Below are positions 55,201 through 62,997 of a stretch of 64,000 nt of DNA, one piece after another. The notes under the pieces were generated by a model. It made no database searches. It was not told the DNA's origin and saw nothing but the letters and a program-made list of their open reading frames with translations. The position numbers and the translations under genes are program-made. Location of the stretch: positions 51,222,662 through 51,286,661 of the forward strand of contig OY821517.1 in assembly GCA_963682025.1 (NCBI GenBank), written 5' to 3'. Source of the DNA: Cordilura impudica. Lineage: Eukaryota; Arthropoda; Insecta; Diptera; Scathophagidae. How positions within the stretch are numbered: position 1 is the first letter of the stretch; every line of letters begins with the position of its first letter.

Positions 55201-57539
55201 TTTAAATTTTTAGATATAGAATTTTTATATATAGAATTTCAAAGTTTTACCAAGTTAGATCGGGTAAAACTGTTTCTGCAATAAACAACTAAGAGATTTC
55301 AGCTTGCAGTTTCCAAAAAAAAAATACGTTTTGCGTATATTTTCAATCACGCAAAATATTTAATTTTCTTTTAAAAATTCCCAGTTGCAAATCAAATTAT
55401 GCTGCAAACGCAATAGCTAACACTTGTTCATAGTTTTGATTTTTGTTTTGTCTTTATTTTGGTTACTGTGATTTTTGTAATTGCTGTTGTAAATATTTAA
55501 CCTAATATATAAAAAACTTATTTGAATGTTTTCGGATCTATCAAATTTTCTGATATGTTAAAAAAAAAACATAAGTAAATATTGAAGATAATATTAAAAT
55601 AACACTTTCAATGAACCCGAAGGTCAATGCATGGAGGGTGAGAAATTCTCAATCAGGGTGTAAGTACTAGGCCACTATAGTAAAATATTTAAAGGGTTTG
55701 TCATTCTCAGGTTATGACTTATTATTCAGCAAAATTGTTGCTAAGGCTTAAAGGAATAATTTTTACTAGCAGATTCAAGCACTCGACATTCGAGTGCAAT
55801 TTCTAGCAAAACTTTTAGGGTTTATTATAATTGTGAATGAAGACAACACACATCGCATATGTATAATTTTATGTATGTGTCAGTAGCAATTCTAAATACA
55901 ATTTACTCAAAACAAAGAAAAAAATTTAAAAATCTGTAAATCTACAAACGGCAAAAAAGAAATACCTTTCAAATAATATATGCTTGGTTAAAATCGGGAT
56001 AAAACGGTAGAACAAAACATCGGTCACAAGAAATCGCCTAGCCTATTAATATTATAGATAGATTGATATATCCATGTAAAGAATTAAAATTACTGACGTA
56101 TGGTTGATTTAATATTAAAAATATCACTTATACGTGTACACCTATTACACCACTGATACATATCTGTAGTTTTCTAGAATAACCGCGTATGTCATAAAAT
56201 CAAAATGTCCCCTGAACAAAAAACAAAAAAAAAAAATGTTATATTTGAAATTATGGGCTCGATACAAAGTTTTTAGAGCTTTTTATTTAACAGCCCTGTA
56301 GGTATGGGCAATAAATACTTTATATAAAATTTTGAGTCAAAAATCTTCGGCACACACTTTAAAACAACTTATATCGACAAACGTGGTTTTCTTTGAAAAA
56401 AAAACTACCAATGCAACCACCCATGTAGACATAAGTTGTTGTTGCTTGAAAAATGGATTTTTTTGTTCGTCAACAAAATGTTAACGGGACTTATGATGAG
56501 AATATAACAACGTATCAAGAATAATAGTGACAAAAAATAACAGAAAAAAGCACAAAAGCTTTTACAAGTGGTTATAAACTGAAAACTAATCCAAAATTAT
56601 TTATCATTTTTTTCATAAATAACAACGTATGGCGCTATGTGTTGTTTTCTGAGAAAATAATTTGCCAGCGATCAAACGTAGGTTGACATACGTCGTTATT
56701 GCTGCAAATTAATTTAATAAACATTTAAGTTACGTCGTTATTTAAAGAGAAAAACTCAGAAATGGTCAATATTTGAAAAAAAAAATTGGACACATGTAAA
56801 GAGCGTTAAAAATTAATATAATTGGCATCGTTAACTCAAAACTGACAGAAATGGACATACGCGGTTATTCCAGAAAACCACAGATATATAATAATCGTAC
56901 GACCTGAATATGTTACGCAATTCAAAAAAAGTTTATCATTGGATAAAATTAGTCCAACTTGATTTGCTGAAGCTATTTGCTTAAGAATGAAATTAGATCA
57001 TCAATGGTTATTGAATTGTAGCTAAAAAACCAAGCAAAAAATATAAAAGGCCATAAAAAGTTTGACCTGGTAAAGCCAAACCCTTCGGAAATTTTACTAA
57101 TCTGGCCTAGTACTTCCACCCTGACTTTGAATATCTAACCCCCAAACGAATGGCCGTTGCACAGTGTAAGTTACAAAATATCATTTAAAATGAAAATGCT
57201 TGCAGTCGAAAGCTATTGCAGTTAGCATTGCTTAATCTTCATTAATTATTTTGACATAATTGTAAATAATCTAATTTTTTCCAAACTTACTTCAGTAGAA
57301 CTTAATTCAATTGGCGATTGACGATTGTAACTGCATTCATTATAATTGTCATACCATTTTGATTGATATCTGTAGTCAAACTCATCCGCTGCTAACAAAT
57401 TAATAGATATTAAGTTATTTTATATTTTGAACAAATACTTATCAAAATTTCACATTGTACTTTAGTACTTTATCTGGCAACTACCTTTATTTATTGTTAC
57501 CATTCGGACGAATATTAATAAGCTTAGAAACAATTCCAT
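42770..57539 (-). CDS. Alpha-carbonic anhydrase, secreted type, four exons
   Basis: CDS = join of 57539-57485, 57388-57291, 43697-43311, 43225-42770 on the minus strand, about 331 residues, close to the usual size of secreted alpha-CAs. It catalyses CO2 hydration to bicarbonate, probably outside the cell. The N-terminus MELFLSLLIFV is a short signal peptide. QSPIEL (42-47) is the family N-terminal motif. The zinc ligands are His124 and His126 (HFHWGS) and His149 (EMHIVH), with Glu136 and Glu147 as expected. The proton shuttle is His81 (NNGH), and Thr234-Thr235 lie in SLTTPP. Cys37 and Cys238 correspond to the conserved extracellular disulfide. The residue matching Gln92 of human CA II is Thr122. 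Intron 2 is about 13.6 kb and full of repeats. All junctions are GT/AG and in phase. If the exon 2 acceptor is taken 3 nt earlier, one Ala is added. Confidence 0.93.
43311..43697 (-). CDS. Carbonic anhydrase exon 3 (zinc site)
   Basis: Acceptor ATCTTAG|GCC and donor GTTAAG|GTTGGT give 129 codons in phase 0 at both ends. It contains NNGHTANI, FHWGSKDAHGSEH and EMHIVHRN, that is, all three zinc ligands. Confidence 0.95.
43698..44189. other. Start of the repeat-free 3' end of carbonic anhydrase intron 2
   Basis: About 0.5 kb of AT-rich intronic sequence next to the exon 3 acceptor. No repeat recognised. Confidence 0.5.
44190..44425. repeat. GGTACTTTTT minisatellite, left part
   Basis: The same degenerate array as 19380-23615 (TGTACTTTTTAAGAAAA units). 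It is interrupted by the Helentron-like copy 3 and continues at 46647. Confidence 0.8.
44535..45644. repeat. (GAAAAAT)n-type array, core of Helentron-like copy 3
   Basis: Imperfect 7-bp units GAAAAAT/AAAAAAT/GAAAACT, with a short continuation at 46410-46463 after the mini-me insert. The Phe/Ile/His/Leu-rich minus-strand open frames over it (up to about 220 codons) are composition artefacts. Confidence 0.9.
45645..46410 (-). mobile_element. mini-me-like repeat, full copy E
   Basis: Minus orientation, from AACAAGTAAGAAAATTATAG to GGTATAGGGTATAAAAA, with (GGAC)4 near 46256. It is inserted in the GAAAAAT array. Confidence 0.92.
46647..49240. repeat. GGTACTTTTT minisatellite, right part
   Basis: 2.6 kb of degenerate AAAAAGGTACTTTTTTA units with variable homopolymer lengths. 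It is interrupted by a piggyBac-type MITE at 47237-47986. The same family as 19380-23615. Confidence 0.85.
47237..47986. mobile_element. piggyBac-type MITE, 750 bp, TTAA-flanked
   Basis: TTAA at 47233-47236 and 47987-47990. The ends CCCTTTCACGACCAA and, inverted, CCCTTCCACGACCAA differ at one base in 15. An internal copy of the end motif (CCCGTTGGTCGTC) lies near 47379. A short plus-strand frame at 47771-48007 shows a piggyBac-like basic KHxK...RKCR texture but no certain domain. Non-autonomous. Confidence 0.85.
49241..49598. other. No gene recognised
   Basis: Intronic AT-rich sequence. The small minus-strand frame at 49265-49450 has no recognised domain. Confidence 0.45.
49599..49714. mobile_element. 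116-bp hairpin MITE
   Basis: GGACCGTATGCAAAAAAATT at the left and its inverse at the right. The arms pair for about 45 bp with few mismatches around a short loop containing GTATGTTTTTCATAC. Such long hairpins can also give small RNAs if transcribed. It lies in the carbonic anhydrase intron and is oriented symmetrically. Confidence 0.75.
49740..50220 (+). mobile_element. mini-me-like repeat, old degenerate copy
   Basis: Contains TGTCCGTCCGTC, AATCAAACTGCAGGTCGCAA, ATGAACGCTATTGAAA and TTCCCGATCTTCACATAAAT in the family order, with many substitutions and gaps. It lacks clean ends. Confidence 0.8.
50307..50575 (-). pseudogene. Coding-like fragment of unknown family
   Basis: The minus strand reads KLFQRSDLELFFTSAFKF, NLLENYNTLLKDVNHRK and RKYYERLYKGQKDEKSF before a stop at 50307. 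Charged and hydrophobic residues alternate as in real protein, unlike the surrounding frames. No start context or partner exon was found. I do not recognise it. Confidence 0.3.
50678..50927 (+). mobile_element. Helentron/HINE-like element copy 4 (5' end of a longer subfamily)
   Basis: Nearly identical to copy 1 (27624-27863) for about 240 bp, from the GATGTGTAAACATCTA end through CATGGGCAATTACCCAATGC to TTTTTAACAC and a T run. It shares with copy 1 the minus-strand frame containing HWVIAHEQFLLK. The 3' end is missing. Confidence 0.75.
50928..51579. other. No gene recognised
   Basis: 0.65 kb of intronic AT-rich DNA without recognised content. Confidence 0.45.
51580..51805. repeat. Repeat-like segment with duplicated GGGACCGCAT motif
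   Basis: GGGACCGCATTAAAAAAACT at about 51657 and GGGACCGCATAAAAAAGTCT at about 51749 form a direct repeat, with an inverted GCG(A)GGT-type echo between them. It looks like the end of a DNA transposon, but no partner end is visible. It adjoins the array of copy 5 and may have replaced that element's 5' end. Confidence 0.4.
51806..53440 (+). mobile_element. Helentron/HINE-like element copy 5 (5' end missing)
   Basis: It starts inside the family sequence (TAAACATTTTTCAATTGTCT), runs through a 21-bp minisatellite and ends with TAGATGTTTACACATC, CCCTTGTGATCGGACTCACA and a T run. The usual GATGTGTAAACATC left end is absent. Confidence 0.8.
51825..53330. repeat. 21-bp minisatellite, array 2
   Basis: About 70 units of the same type as 28830-29805. 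A segment around 52790-53150 repeats as larger blocks, each starting AACATTCGAG or CATCATTCGAG with TTTCAGAAAACTTCAATTGA. Small indels break the minus-strand heptad frame several times. Confidence 0.93.
53585..53727. repeat. AAAAATCGCCAAAA minisatellite, left part
   Basis: Short imperfect units AAAATCGCCAAAACCAAAAA. It is interrupted by an old mini-me copy and continues at 54307. Confidence 0.8.
53728..54306 (-). mobile_element. mini-me-like repeat, degenerate copy G
   Basis: Minus orientation, about 580 bp. It retains ATAGAAAATAAGCATAAACC, CTGCAGATATGAAAAAGTTG and ACAGACGGACGG, and ends GGTATAGGGTATAA. An internal deletion removes the middle. It is inserted in the AAAAATCGCC array. Confidence 0.87.
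54307..54805. repeat. AAAAATCGCCAAAA minisatellite, right part
   Basis: About 500 bp of units such as AAAAATCGCAAAAAACAAAA and AAAAATCGCGAATAACAAAA. Minus-strand frames over it are repeats of Phe/Ile/Arg/Asp and are not genes. Confidence 0.88.
54806..55652. other. No gene recognised
   Basis: Intronic AT-rich DNA. Poly-T tracts near 55075 and 55170. Nothing could be supported. Confidence 0.45.
55766..56058 (-). mobile_element. Non-autonomous Helitron, family 1 copy 6
   Basis: A|TCTATAATATTAATAGGC at 56058 and CTGCTAG|T at 55766, with the hairpin CTCGACATTCGAG slightly mutated. 293 bp, with an internal deletion. Confidence 0.85.
56164..56883. mobile_element. 720-bp element with 33-bp terminal inverted repeats
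   Basis: The ends are CTGTAGTTTTCTAGAATAAC, CGCGTATGTC and, inverted, CTGTGGTTTTCTGGAATAAC, CGCGTATGTC (two mismatches). ATAT lies on both sides and may be the target duplication. Inside, partial copies of the words TTGTTTTCT and ACGT(A/C)GTTATT recur. No transposase frame. Non-autonomous, superfamily not assigned. Confidence 0.7.
57291..57388 (-). CDS. Carbonic anhydrase exon 2
   Basis: Acceptor TTAGCAG|CGG (or TTAG|CAG, three bases earlier). Donor ACTGAA|GTAAGT. Encodes ADEFDYRYQSKWY and CSYNRQSPIEL, including the first disulfide cysteine. It ends in phase 0. Confidence 0.88.
57485..57539 (-). CDS. Carbonic anhydrase exon 1 (signal peptide)
   Basis: ATG at 57539-57537, then hydrophobic ELFLSLLIFV. 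The exon ends AAAG|GTAG in phase 1. This start was chosen because it is the first ATG after the TATA/initiator pair and gives a signal peptide in frame with QSPIEL. Confidence 0.8.
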
Positions 57540-57589
57540 TTAAACAACTTTGTATGGAATGAATAACCAACACTTTCTTAAAAATACAA

Positions 57590-57632
57590 AAAGCGATTGA
57601 GCGAAATAACATTTCGAAATGATTTTTATAAA
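57590..57632 (-). promoter_or_regulatory. Core promoter of the carbonic anhydrase gene (TATA + Inr)
   Basis: On the minus strand, TATAAAAA starts at 57630, and an initiator-like CTCAATC has its A at 57598, a spacing of about 32 bp as in arthropod TATA/Inr promoters. This would give a 59-nt 5' UTR before the ATG at 57539. An inference from motif spacing in AT-rich DNA. Confidence 0.45.
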
Positions 57633-57639
57633 TCAACAA

Positions 57640-58190
57640 AATTATTATAAAAAATTAGTTAAGATTATCATACAAGACAAGCCGTGCAAATAATATTATC
57701 TACCCTGACGCTACTAAATAATTATGTACAATTGACAATTGTACCCGTAGTAAATAATTATAGCAAATAATTTTTTAATAAAACCATTTAAACTAGTGGC
57801 AATCTGTTAATGACAATCATAAAAGCAGTTTTAAGTTCGACAAGAACATTTTCGAAAAAGTTTACCCCACAACACTTAACTTGGCTGGAAGCTACTTAAC
57901 CAAATGATAAGCACACAATTAACGTAGATTCAAAAATATAATATATTCCATTTCGTTGTCATACCCGGCAAAAAATTTAATTAGCAATACGGAGATAAGT
58001 AACTCAACTTCTGAATTGGTTATAGTTATTTTTCAAAATATGCACTAAGGAACTTCATTTAAAATTTAATCTTGAATTTTGCTGATATTCTAATATTAAA
58101 TATATAATTCAGTTAATTTCAAGAAATTACTTTGCTGGGCATTAAAATTATGCAATTTGTGGATTTGCCACAAATATATATATTTGTATA
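57640..58190. other. Upstream flank of the carbonic anhydrase gene
   Basis: AT-rich, no coding or repeat signal recognised. Regulatory sites cannot be assigned by eye. Confidence 0.45.
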
Positions 58191-58880
58191 TGGGGCGCTT
58201 CATGTCAAGTGAACCAACTTCTGAAACCGATGTCTTTCGATCAGGATGAAATTTGCACTGAGGTTAGTCCTATAGGATGGTAGTTTAGATACAATTTTTC
58301 AACAAGTTCTGTCTAGAACTCTCTGAGTTAGAGGGGATCAGAATTTGACATTTTGGCCAAACAGGGGTTTTTTCTCATCCACGTAACTTTTGACCTATTG
58401 TTCTTAGCAAAATTTGTCTCAAATAGTTTAGATTTTTTCAACCTTTCGGAAAAAACTTAAATTTTTTTGACTTTTTTTTGCTAAATCAAAAACTTTTTTG
58501 ACTTTTTTTTCAAAAAAGGGTATTTTTTTGCCCAAAAGAAAGCATAGGTTTTTTCCTTTAAGAGCTTTTGAGTCGCTTAGTGGAATGCGAGTGGAATATC
58601 TATCAAAACAAATGTTTTGTAATGATAGACAATGGTTTTTCAATTTTTAGCATATGCATTAATTTGAATTTTTTTTCCTATTAGTGCGTAAGTGTTTCTT
58701 AAACCTTAAAAATAAAACATACACTGGGAAACTAAACAAATTAACCTTTCCGAAGGTATGTACCTTCGATACTGTAATACCCGCAATATGGGAAAAAATC
58801 ACTTTTTTTCTATAGAAATGTTGAAAAATTATTTTTTTTTATTTATTTGTAATAATAATTAAATTAATATATAACAATAA
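58191..58880. repeat. Interspersed repeat, copy paired with 62549-63960
   Basis: Two parts of this stretch recur inverted near the right end of the window: GAGTGGAATATCTATCAAAA (about 58590) pairs with 63900-63958, and TATAGAAATGTTGAAAAATT plus TTATTTATTTGTAATAATAA (58810-58860) pairs with 62549-62690. The rest (GGGGCGCTTCATGTCAAGTG onward) has no partner here. The 0.2-kb minus-strand Lys/Phe-rich frame at 58428-58643 is not convincing. Confidence 0.6.
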
Positions 58881-59247
58881 TTTATAATATTAATAGGCTA
58901 GGCGATTCCTTGTGACCGATGTTTTGTTCTACCATTTTACACTGATTTTGACCAAACGAGTATTATTTGAAAGTAATTCCTTTTTAGCCATTTTCCAGAT
59001 TTACAGATTTTTTAATTTTTTCCTTTATTTTCAGTAAATTGCATTTAAATTTGCTACTAACACAGACATAAGATTATACATAAGCTATGTGTTTTATTAA
59101 ATTTAAATTTGTTAATGTGTTAACGAGTTTATTATCTTCATTCACAATAATAATAAACCATAAATGTGTTGGTTTATGAATTGGGTAAGTTGAAAAACAA
59201 AGCTGACTGGAAATTACACTCGAATTTCGAGCGCTGGAATCTGCTAG
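58881..59247 (+). mobile_element. Non-autonomous Helitron, family 1 copy 7
   Basis: Starts TTTATAATATTAATAGGC (TC mutated to TT). Ends with the CTCGAATTTCGAG hairpin and CTGCTAG|T at 59247. 367 bp. Confidence 0.83.
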
Positions 59248-59309
59248 TAATAATAAAAATAAATAGATAAATAATTTAATTATCTTTAATCTTAATCAAT
59301 TTTTTTTTT

Positions 59310-60405
59310 TTAATTAATTTATTGTATCTGATGAAGTATTTAAGTTTTGTAAATTTTTAAATACCCAGTCTTTCATCCAGCTTATTTATCCCCTTTATTT
59401 GCTGCCTTTTTACAGCCTTTTTGCTGGTTTCTGTTTTTGGCTTTGGAAAGAAATCGCTTTGAATGGAGGCAGAAAACCTGGGTCTTCCATCGACAAGCGA
59501 TATAAAAGCATGGTATTGAGTGGTGCCATCGATTGTTACCGCAGCATCGAATCTGCTCTTCAGTGTTTTCAATGTTTCCTCATGATCCTCTCTGCTCAAA
59601 ATCTTTTTTATGAGGTAAAAGATTTGCGAAGCTGCTTTTATTCTTAAAATGTTGATGAGCGCTCCGTCCGAAACGTAGTATACCGTCTCTACTGGAAATT
59701 TAGATTTTAGATATTTTAGTATTATCTTCTGGTACTCATAAACTGAAACGGTATCATGTTTTAAATCGTGGAATATGATTGTCATACTTTTGTGTTCAAC
59801 TTTTTCCATACAGTAAATAACTACTGTGAATATAGTTGATTGGTCGTTATTTAAGTGGAAAGCTTGTATGGCATCCTCAAGAATACATTTATAGTTTTCT
59901 GCGAAATCATATAAAATAACGAATTCACCAGACTTCAGATGTAGCTTCAAATATCTGAAAAATGACCATTGCTCTTTGAGTAAGAAGTAATGGGTTCTCA
60001 AGTTTAGCAATCCTGTACACATTTCTTCCACAAAATCATGCACATTTAAAGTGAATGTTTTCAATTTACATCTACCAGTCTGAATCCATCATTGAAATAT
60101 GACCTCCTTTATATATTCTCGATCAAAACAGTTGATTAAATTCTCTTTCACCTAAGTGGCAAGAAGTTGTTGCACTAGGACACATAGTCAATTTAAGGCA
60201 ATCGAGTTAATCGTGTAAATCCCCTGGAGAATCATCTGTTAAGTACTTTAAGTTGATTTCATTCAACATCAGTTTAATCGATAACTAACGCCAAGAAAAG
60301 ATTGGCAAAAAGCAACAAATAAAGGCGATAAATAAGCTGGATGAAAGACTGGGTATTTAAAAATTTACAAAACTTACTTTACTTCATCAGCTTCATCATC
60401 AATAA
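59310..60405. repeat. Inverted duplication around the transposase-like gene
   Basis: The end of the gene and its 3' flank (minus strand: ATAAATAAGCTGGATGAAAG, ACTGGGTATTTAAAAATTTA, CAAAACTTA) occur again in the opposite direction at about 60300-60400. The copies are about 90-100 bp long and nearly identical. This may be a rearrangement or real element ends. Confidence 0.75.
59357..60064 (-). pseudogene. Transposase-like protein, internally deleted (235 codons open)
   Basis: The open frame starts at the ATG at 60064. The N-terminal half contains SGEFVILYDFAENYKCILED and FHLNNDQSTIFTVVIYC, then FHDLKHDTVSVYEYQKIIL and VYYVSDGA. I know this block from uncharacterised insect/cnidarian transposon proteins, where DFAENY and the SDGA aspartate look like the first two acidic residues of an RNase H-fold DDE core. 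The usual SDGAASQYKNRKNF...HGKGxCDG segment that should follow is missing; instead the frame jumps to a C-terminal ITIxGT...H-type block (AVTIDGTTQYHAF) and a basic tail. An in-frame deletion of the catalytic centre is the simplest reading. Inverted duplicates of its 3' end flank it. Function lost; superfamily not certain. Confidence 0.6.
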
Positions 60406-60660
60406 TTTAATTAAAAAATAGTTATATTATAAATGGATCTAATGTGATTAAGATTAAATTTTATAAATTATTTATTTTATTATTTTTATTATTATTATCA
60501 TTATTATCTTATATATTAAAAGAATTTATAAATAAACTTTGCATTCAAGATTTTATTCAATATTTTTCTTCTCTCAAACCTCTATAACTAGAGTTCTAAT
60601 TAACGTAGGCTAAGAACACTCAGTGGATCAAGCTCCTTCTTTTGAGCTATTAACTGCTTA

Positions 60661-60852
60661 AATTCGTTGGGTTTGAGGAAAGTTATACGTGGAGAATCAA
60701 TTTTACTTTTACTATACGTTAACTTATCTTGGCATATTTTGGCATTACTGTACGTTAACTTTTCTTGGCAAATTCGTTGGGTTTGAGGAAAGTTATGCGT
60801 GTACAATCAACTTTACTTCTACTGTACGTTAACTTCTCTTGGCAAATTTTGC
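60661..60852. repeat. Tandem duplication, period 110 bp
   Basis: AATTCGTTGGGTTTGAGGAA starts at 60661 and again at 60771. TACGTTAACTT(A/C)TCTTGGCA closes both units, with a third partial copy of the TACGTTAACTTTTCTTGGCA word between them. Confidence 0.8.
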
Positions 60853-60854
60853 TA

Positions 60855-62490
60855 TTGATGTGTAAATATCTATACGCGCAGGGGGGTAAATTTATATTTC
60901 ACAATACAATCACAAAAACAGCGTAACTCATATCGGTGTGAGCTGAAGCAGATAACGCTGTGTGACTTATGATTGTATTTGTGAAAAAATTATGACATGT
61001 TCTTTTCTAAACATTTTCCAATTGTCTTTCAAAAAACATCAATTGTATTTCAGAAAACATCAATTGTAGTTCAGAAACCATCAATATAATTTCAGAAAAC
61101 ATCATTTGAATTTCAGAAAACATAAATAGAATTTCAGAAAACATCAATATAATTTCAGAAAACATCATTCGAGTTTCAGAAAACATCAATTGAATTTCAG
61201 AAAACATCAACAGAATTTCAGGAAAAATCAATTGTATTTCAGAAACCATCAATATAATTTCAGAAAACATCATTTGAATTTCAAAAAACATAAATTGAAT
61301 TTCAGAAAACATCAATAGAATTTCAGAAAACATCATTGGAGTTTCAGAAAACATCATTTGAATTTCAGAAAACATAAATAGAATTTCAGAAAACATCAAT
61401 ATAATTTCAGAAAACATCATTTGAATTTCAGAAAACATCATTCGAGTTTCAGGAAACATAAATAGAATTTCAGAAAACATCAATATAATTTCAGAAAACA
61501 TCATTTGAATTTCAGAAAAAATCATTCGAGTTTCAGAAAACATCAATTGAATTTCAGAAAACATCAATAGAATTTCAGAAAACATCAATATAATTTCAGA
61601 AAACATCATTCGAGTTTCAGAAAACATCATTTGAATTTCAGAAAACATAAATAGAATTTCAGAAAACATCAATATAATTTCAGAAAACATCATTGGAGTT
61701 TCAGAAAACATCATTTGAATTTCAGAAAACATAAATAGAATTTCAGAAAACATCAATATAATTTCAGAAAACATCAATTGTAATTCAGAAAACATAAATA
61801 GAATTTCAGAAAACATCAATTGAATTTCAGAAAACATCAATATAATTTCAGAAAACATAAATAGAATTTCAGAAAACATCAATATAATTTCAGAAAACAT
61901 CAATTGTAATTCAGAAAACATAAATAGAATTTCAGAAAACATCAATTGAATTTCAGAAAACATCAATATAATTTCAGAAAACATCAATTGTAATTCAGAA
62001 AACATAAATAGAATTTCAGAAAACATCAATTGAATTTCAGAAAACATCAATATAATTTCAGAAAACATAAATAGAATTTCAGAAAACATCAATATAATTT
62101 CAGAAAACATCAATTGTAATTCAGAAAACATAAATAGAATTTCAGAAAACATCAATTGAATTTCAGAAAACATCAATAGAATTTCAGAAGACTTCAATAG
62201 AATTTCAGAAAACATCAATATAATTTCAGAAAACATCAATTGTATTTCAGAAAACATCAATTGAATTTCAGAAAACATAAATAGAATTTCAGAAAACATC
62301 AATATAATTTCAGAAAACATCATTTGAATTTTAGAAAACATAAATAGAATTTCAGAAAACATCAATTGTATTTCAGAAAACAGCATAACCGATTTATTTT
62401 TTATGCACTGGAAAATATGATGTTGATGTTTTCTTTAATTATTAGATGTTTACACATCTCCCTTGTGATCGGACTCACATGAATTTTTTT
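60855..62490 (+). mobile_element. Helentron/HINE-like element copy 6, with minisatellite core
   Basis: Left end GATGTGTAAATATCTA (one change), CGCGCAGGGGGG and the 5' block. The core is the 21-bp minisatellite. Right end TAGATGTTTACACATC, CCCTTGTGATCGGACTCACA, then a T run. Complete, 1.6 kb. It touches a Helitron 3' end on the right. Confidence 0.8.
61020..62385. repeat. 21-bp minisatellite, array 3 (open on the minus strand for 459 codons)
   Basis: About 65 units with no frame-breaking indel, so the minus strand stays open as MFSEIxL heptads from 62386 to 61007. Between about 61780 and 62160 a larger unit of four to six repeats recurs (AATTGTAATTCAG, then AACATAAATAG, AATTGAATTTC, AATATAATTTC). 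No start context, no non-repeat domain and no conservation of frame in sister arrays, so it is not called a gene. Confidence 0.93.
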
Positions 62491-62548
62491 ATATTATAAA
62501 AATTAATATAATATAATATAATGCTGCGGAGCAGCAGGGGTCCTCTAG
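62491..62548 (+). mobile_element. 3' terminus of a third Helitron family
   Basis: TGCTGCGGAGCAGCA forms a hairpin 9 bp before CTAG, followed by T (GGGGTCCTCTAG|T). This is a textbook Helitron 3' end. The rest of the element is not visible, because Helentron-like copy 6 lies directly to its left. Confidence 0.7.
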
Positions 62549-62997
62549 TTATATATTAATTTAATTATTATCACAAATAAATAAAAAAAACGATTTTTCA
62601 ACATTTCTATAGGAAAAAAAGTGATTTTTTCCTGAGGTTAACATATTTCGGGTACTATAGTATCGAAGGTATGAAACTCTGGTTAGGTATGTTACATACC
62701 GTCGATTTTCACTTTTTGCAAGAAAACGATACACAGTGGTCATATTTATCCACTGTAAAAATCTTACATCGACTTTTCTAGTCTTTCGCAAAAAAAAATG
62801 CAGTTGTAACCCTCTTTGTGTTATAAGAGTAGCTTCTTTAGAAGCCACTAAAAAGTCATATTTTGAGTTCCACCTAAAAGAACTGTTATTTTTGCTGATC
62901 ATTGAAAAAATTGCGAAAACAACTACTGTTGTATACTTATTATTCGCATTTCTTTACAATGAAACAACTGATTTTAAATTTAATGTTAAATACAAGG
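62549..62997 (-). repeat. Interspersed repeat, inverted partner of 58745-58880, with unassigned flank
   Basis: 62549-62690 matches 58745-58880 in reverse (CGATTTTTCAACATTTCTAT, ATTTCGGGTACTATAGTATC, GAAGGTATG). The part from 62700 to the palindrome has short overlapping frames on both strands and no recognised content. Confidence 0.6.

Larger units (their letters stand above)
55653..57124. mobile_element. Inverted-repeat-bounded segment, probably an old DNA transposon carrying two younger inserts
   Basis: TCAGGGTGTAAGTACTAGGC at the left, and the inverse of TCAGGGTGGAAGTACTAGGC at the right. The match goes on for about 65 bp (AGTAAAAT, AAGGGTTTG) with substitutions. Between the ends lie a Helitron (55766-56058) and a 720-bp inverted-repeat element (56164-56883); without these, about 460 bp remain. 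No clean target duplication. It lies within carbonic anhydrase intron 2. Confidence 0.55.

Noticed and set aside
28830..62385. CRISPR-like regular arrays
   Set aside because: The repeats are contiguous 21-bp units without unique spacers, in an insect-like genome. They are minisatellites.
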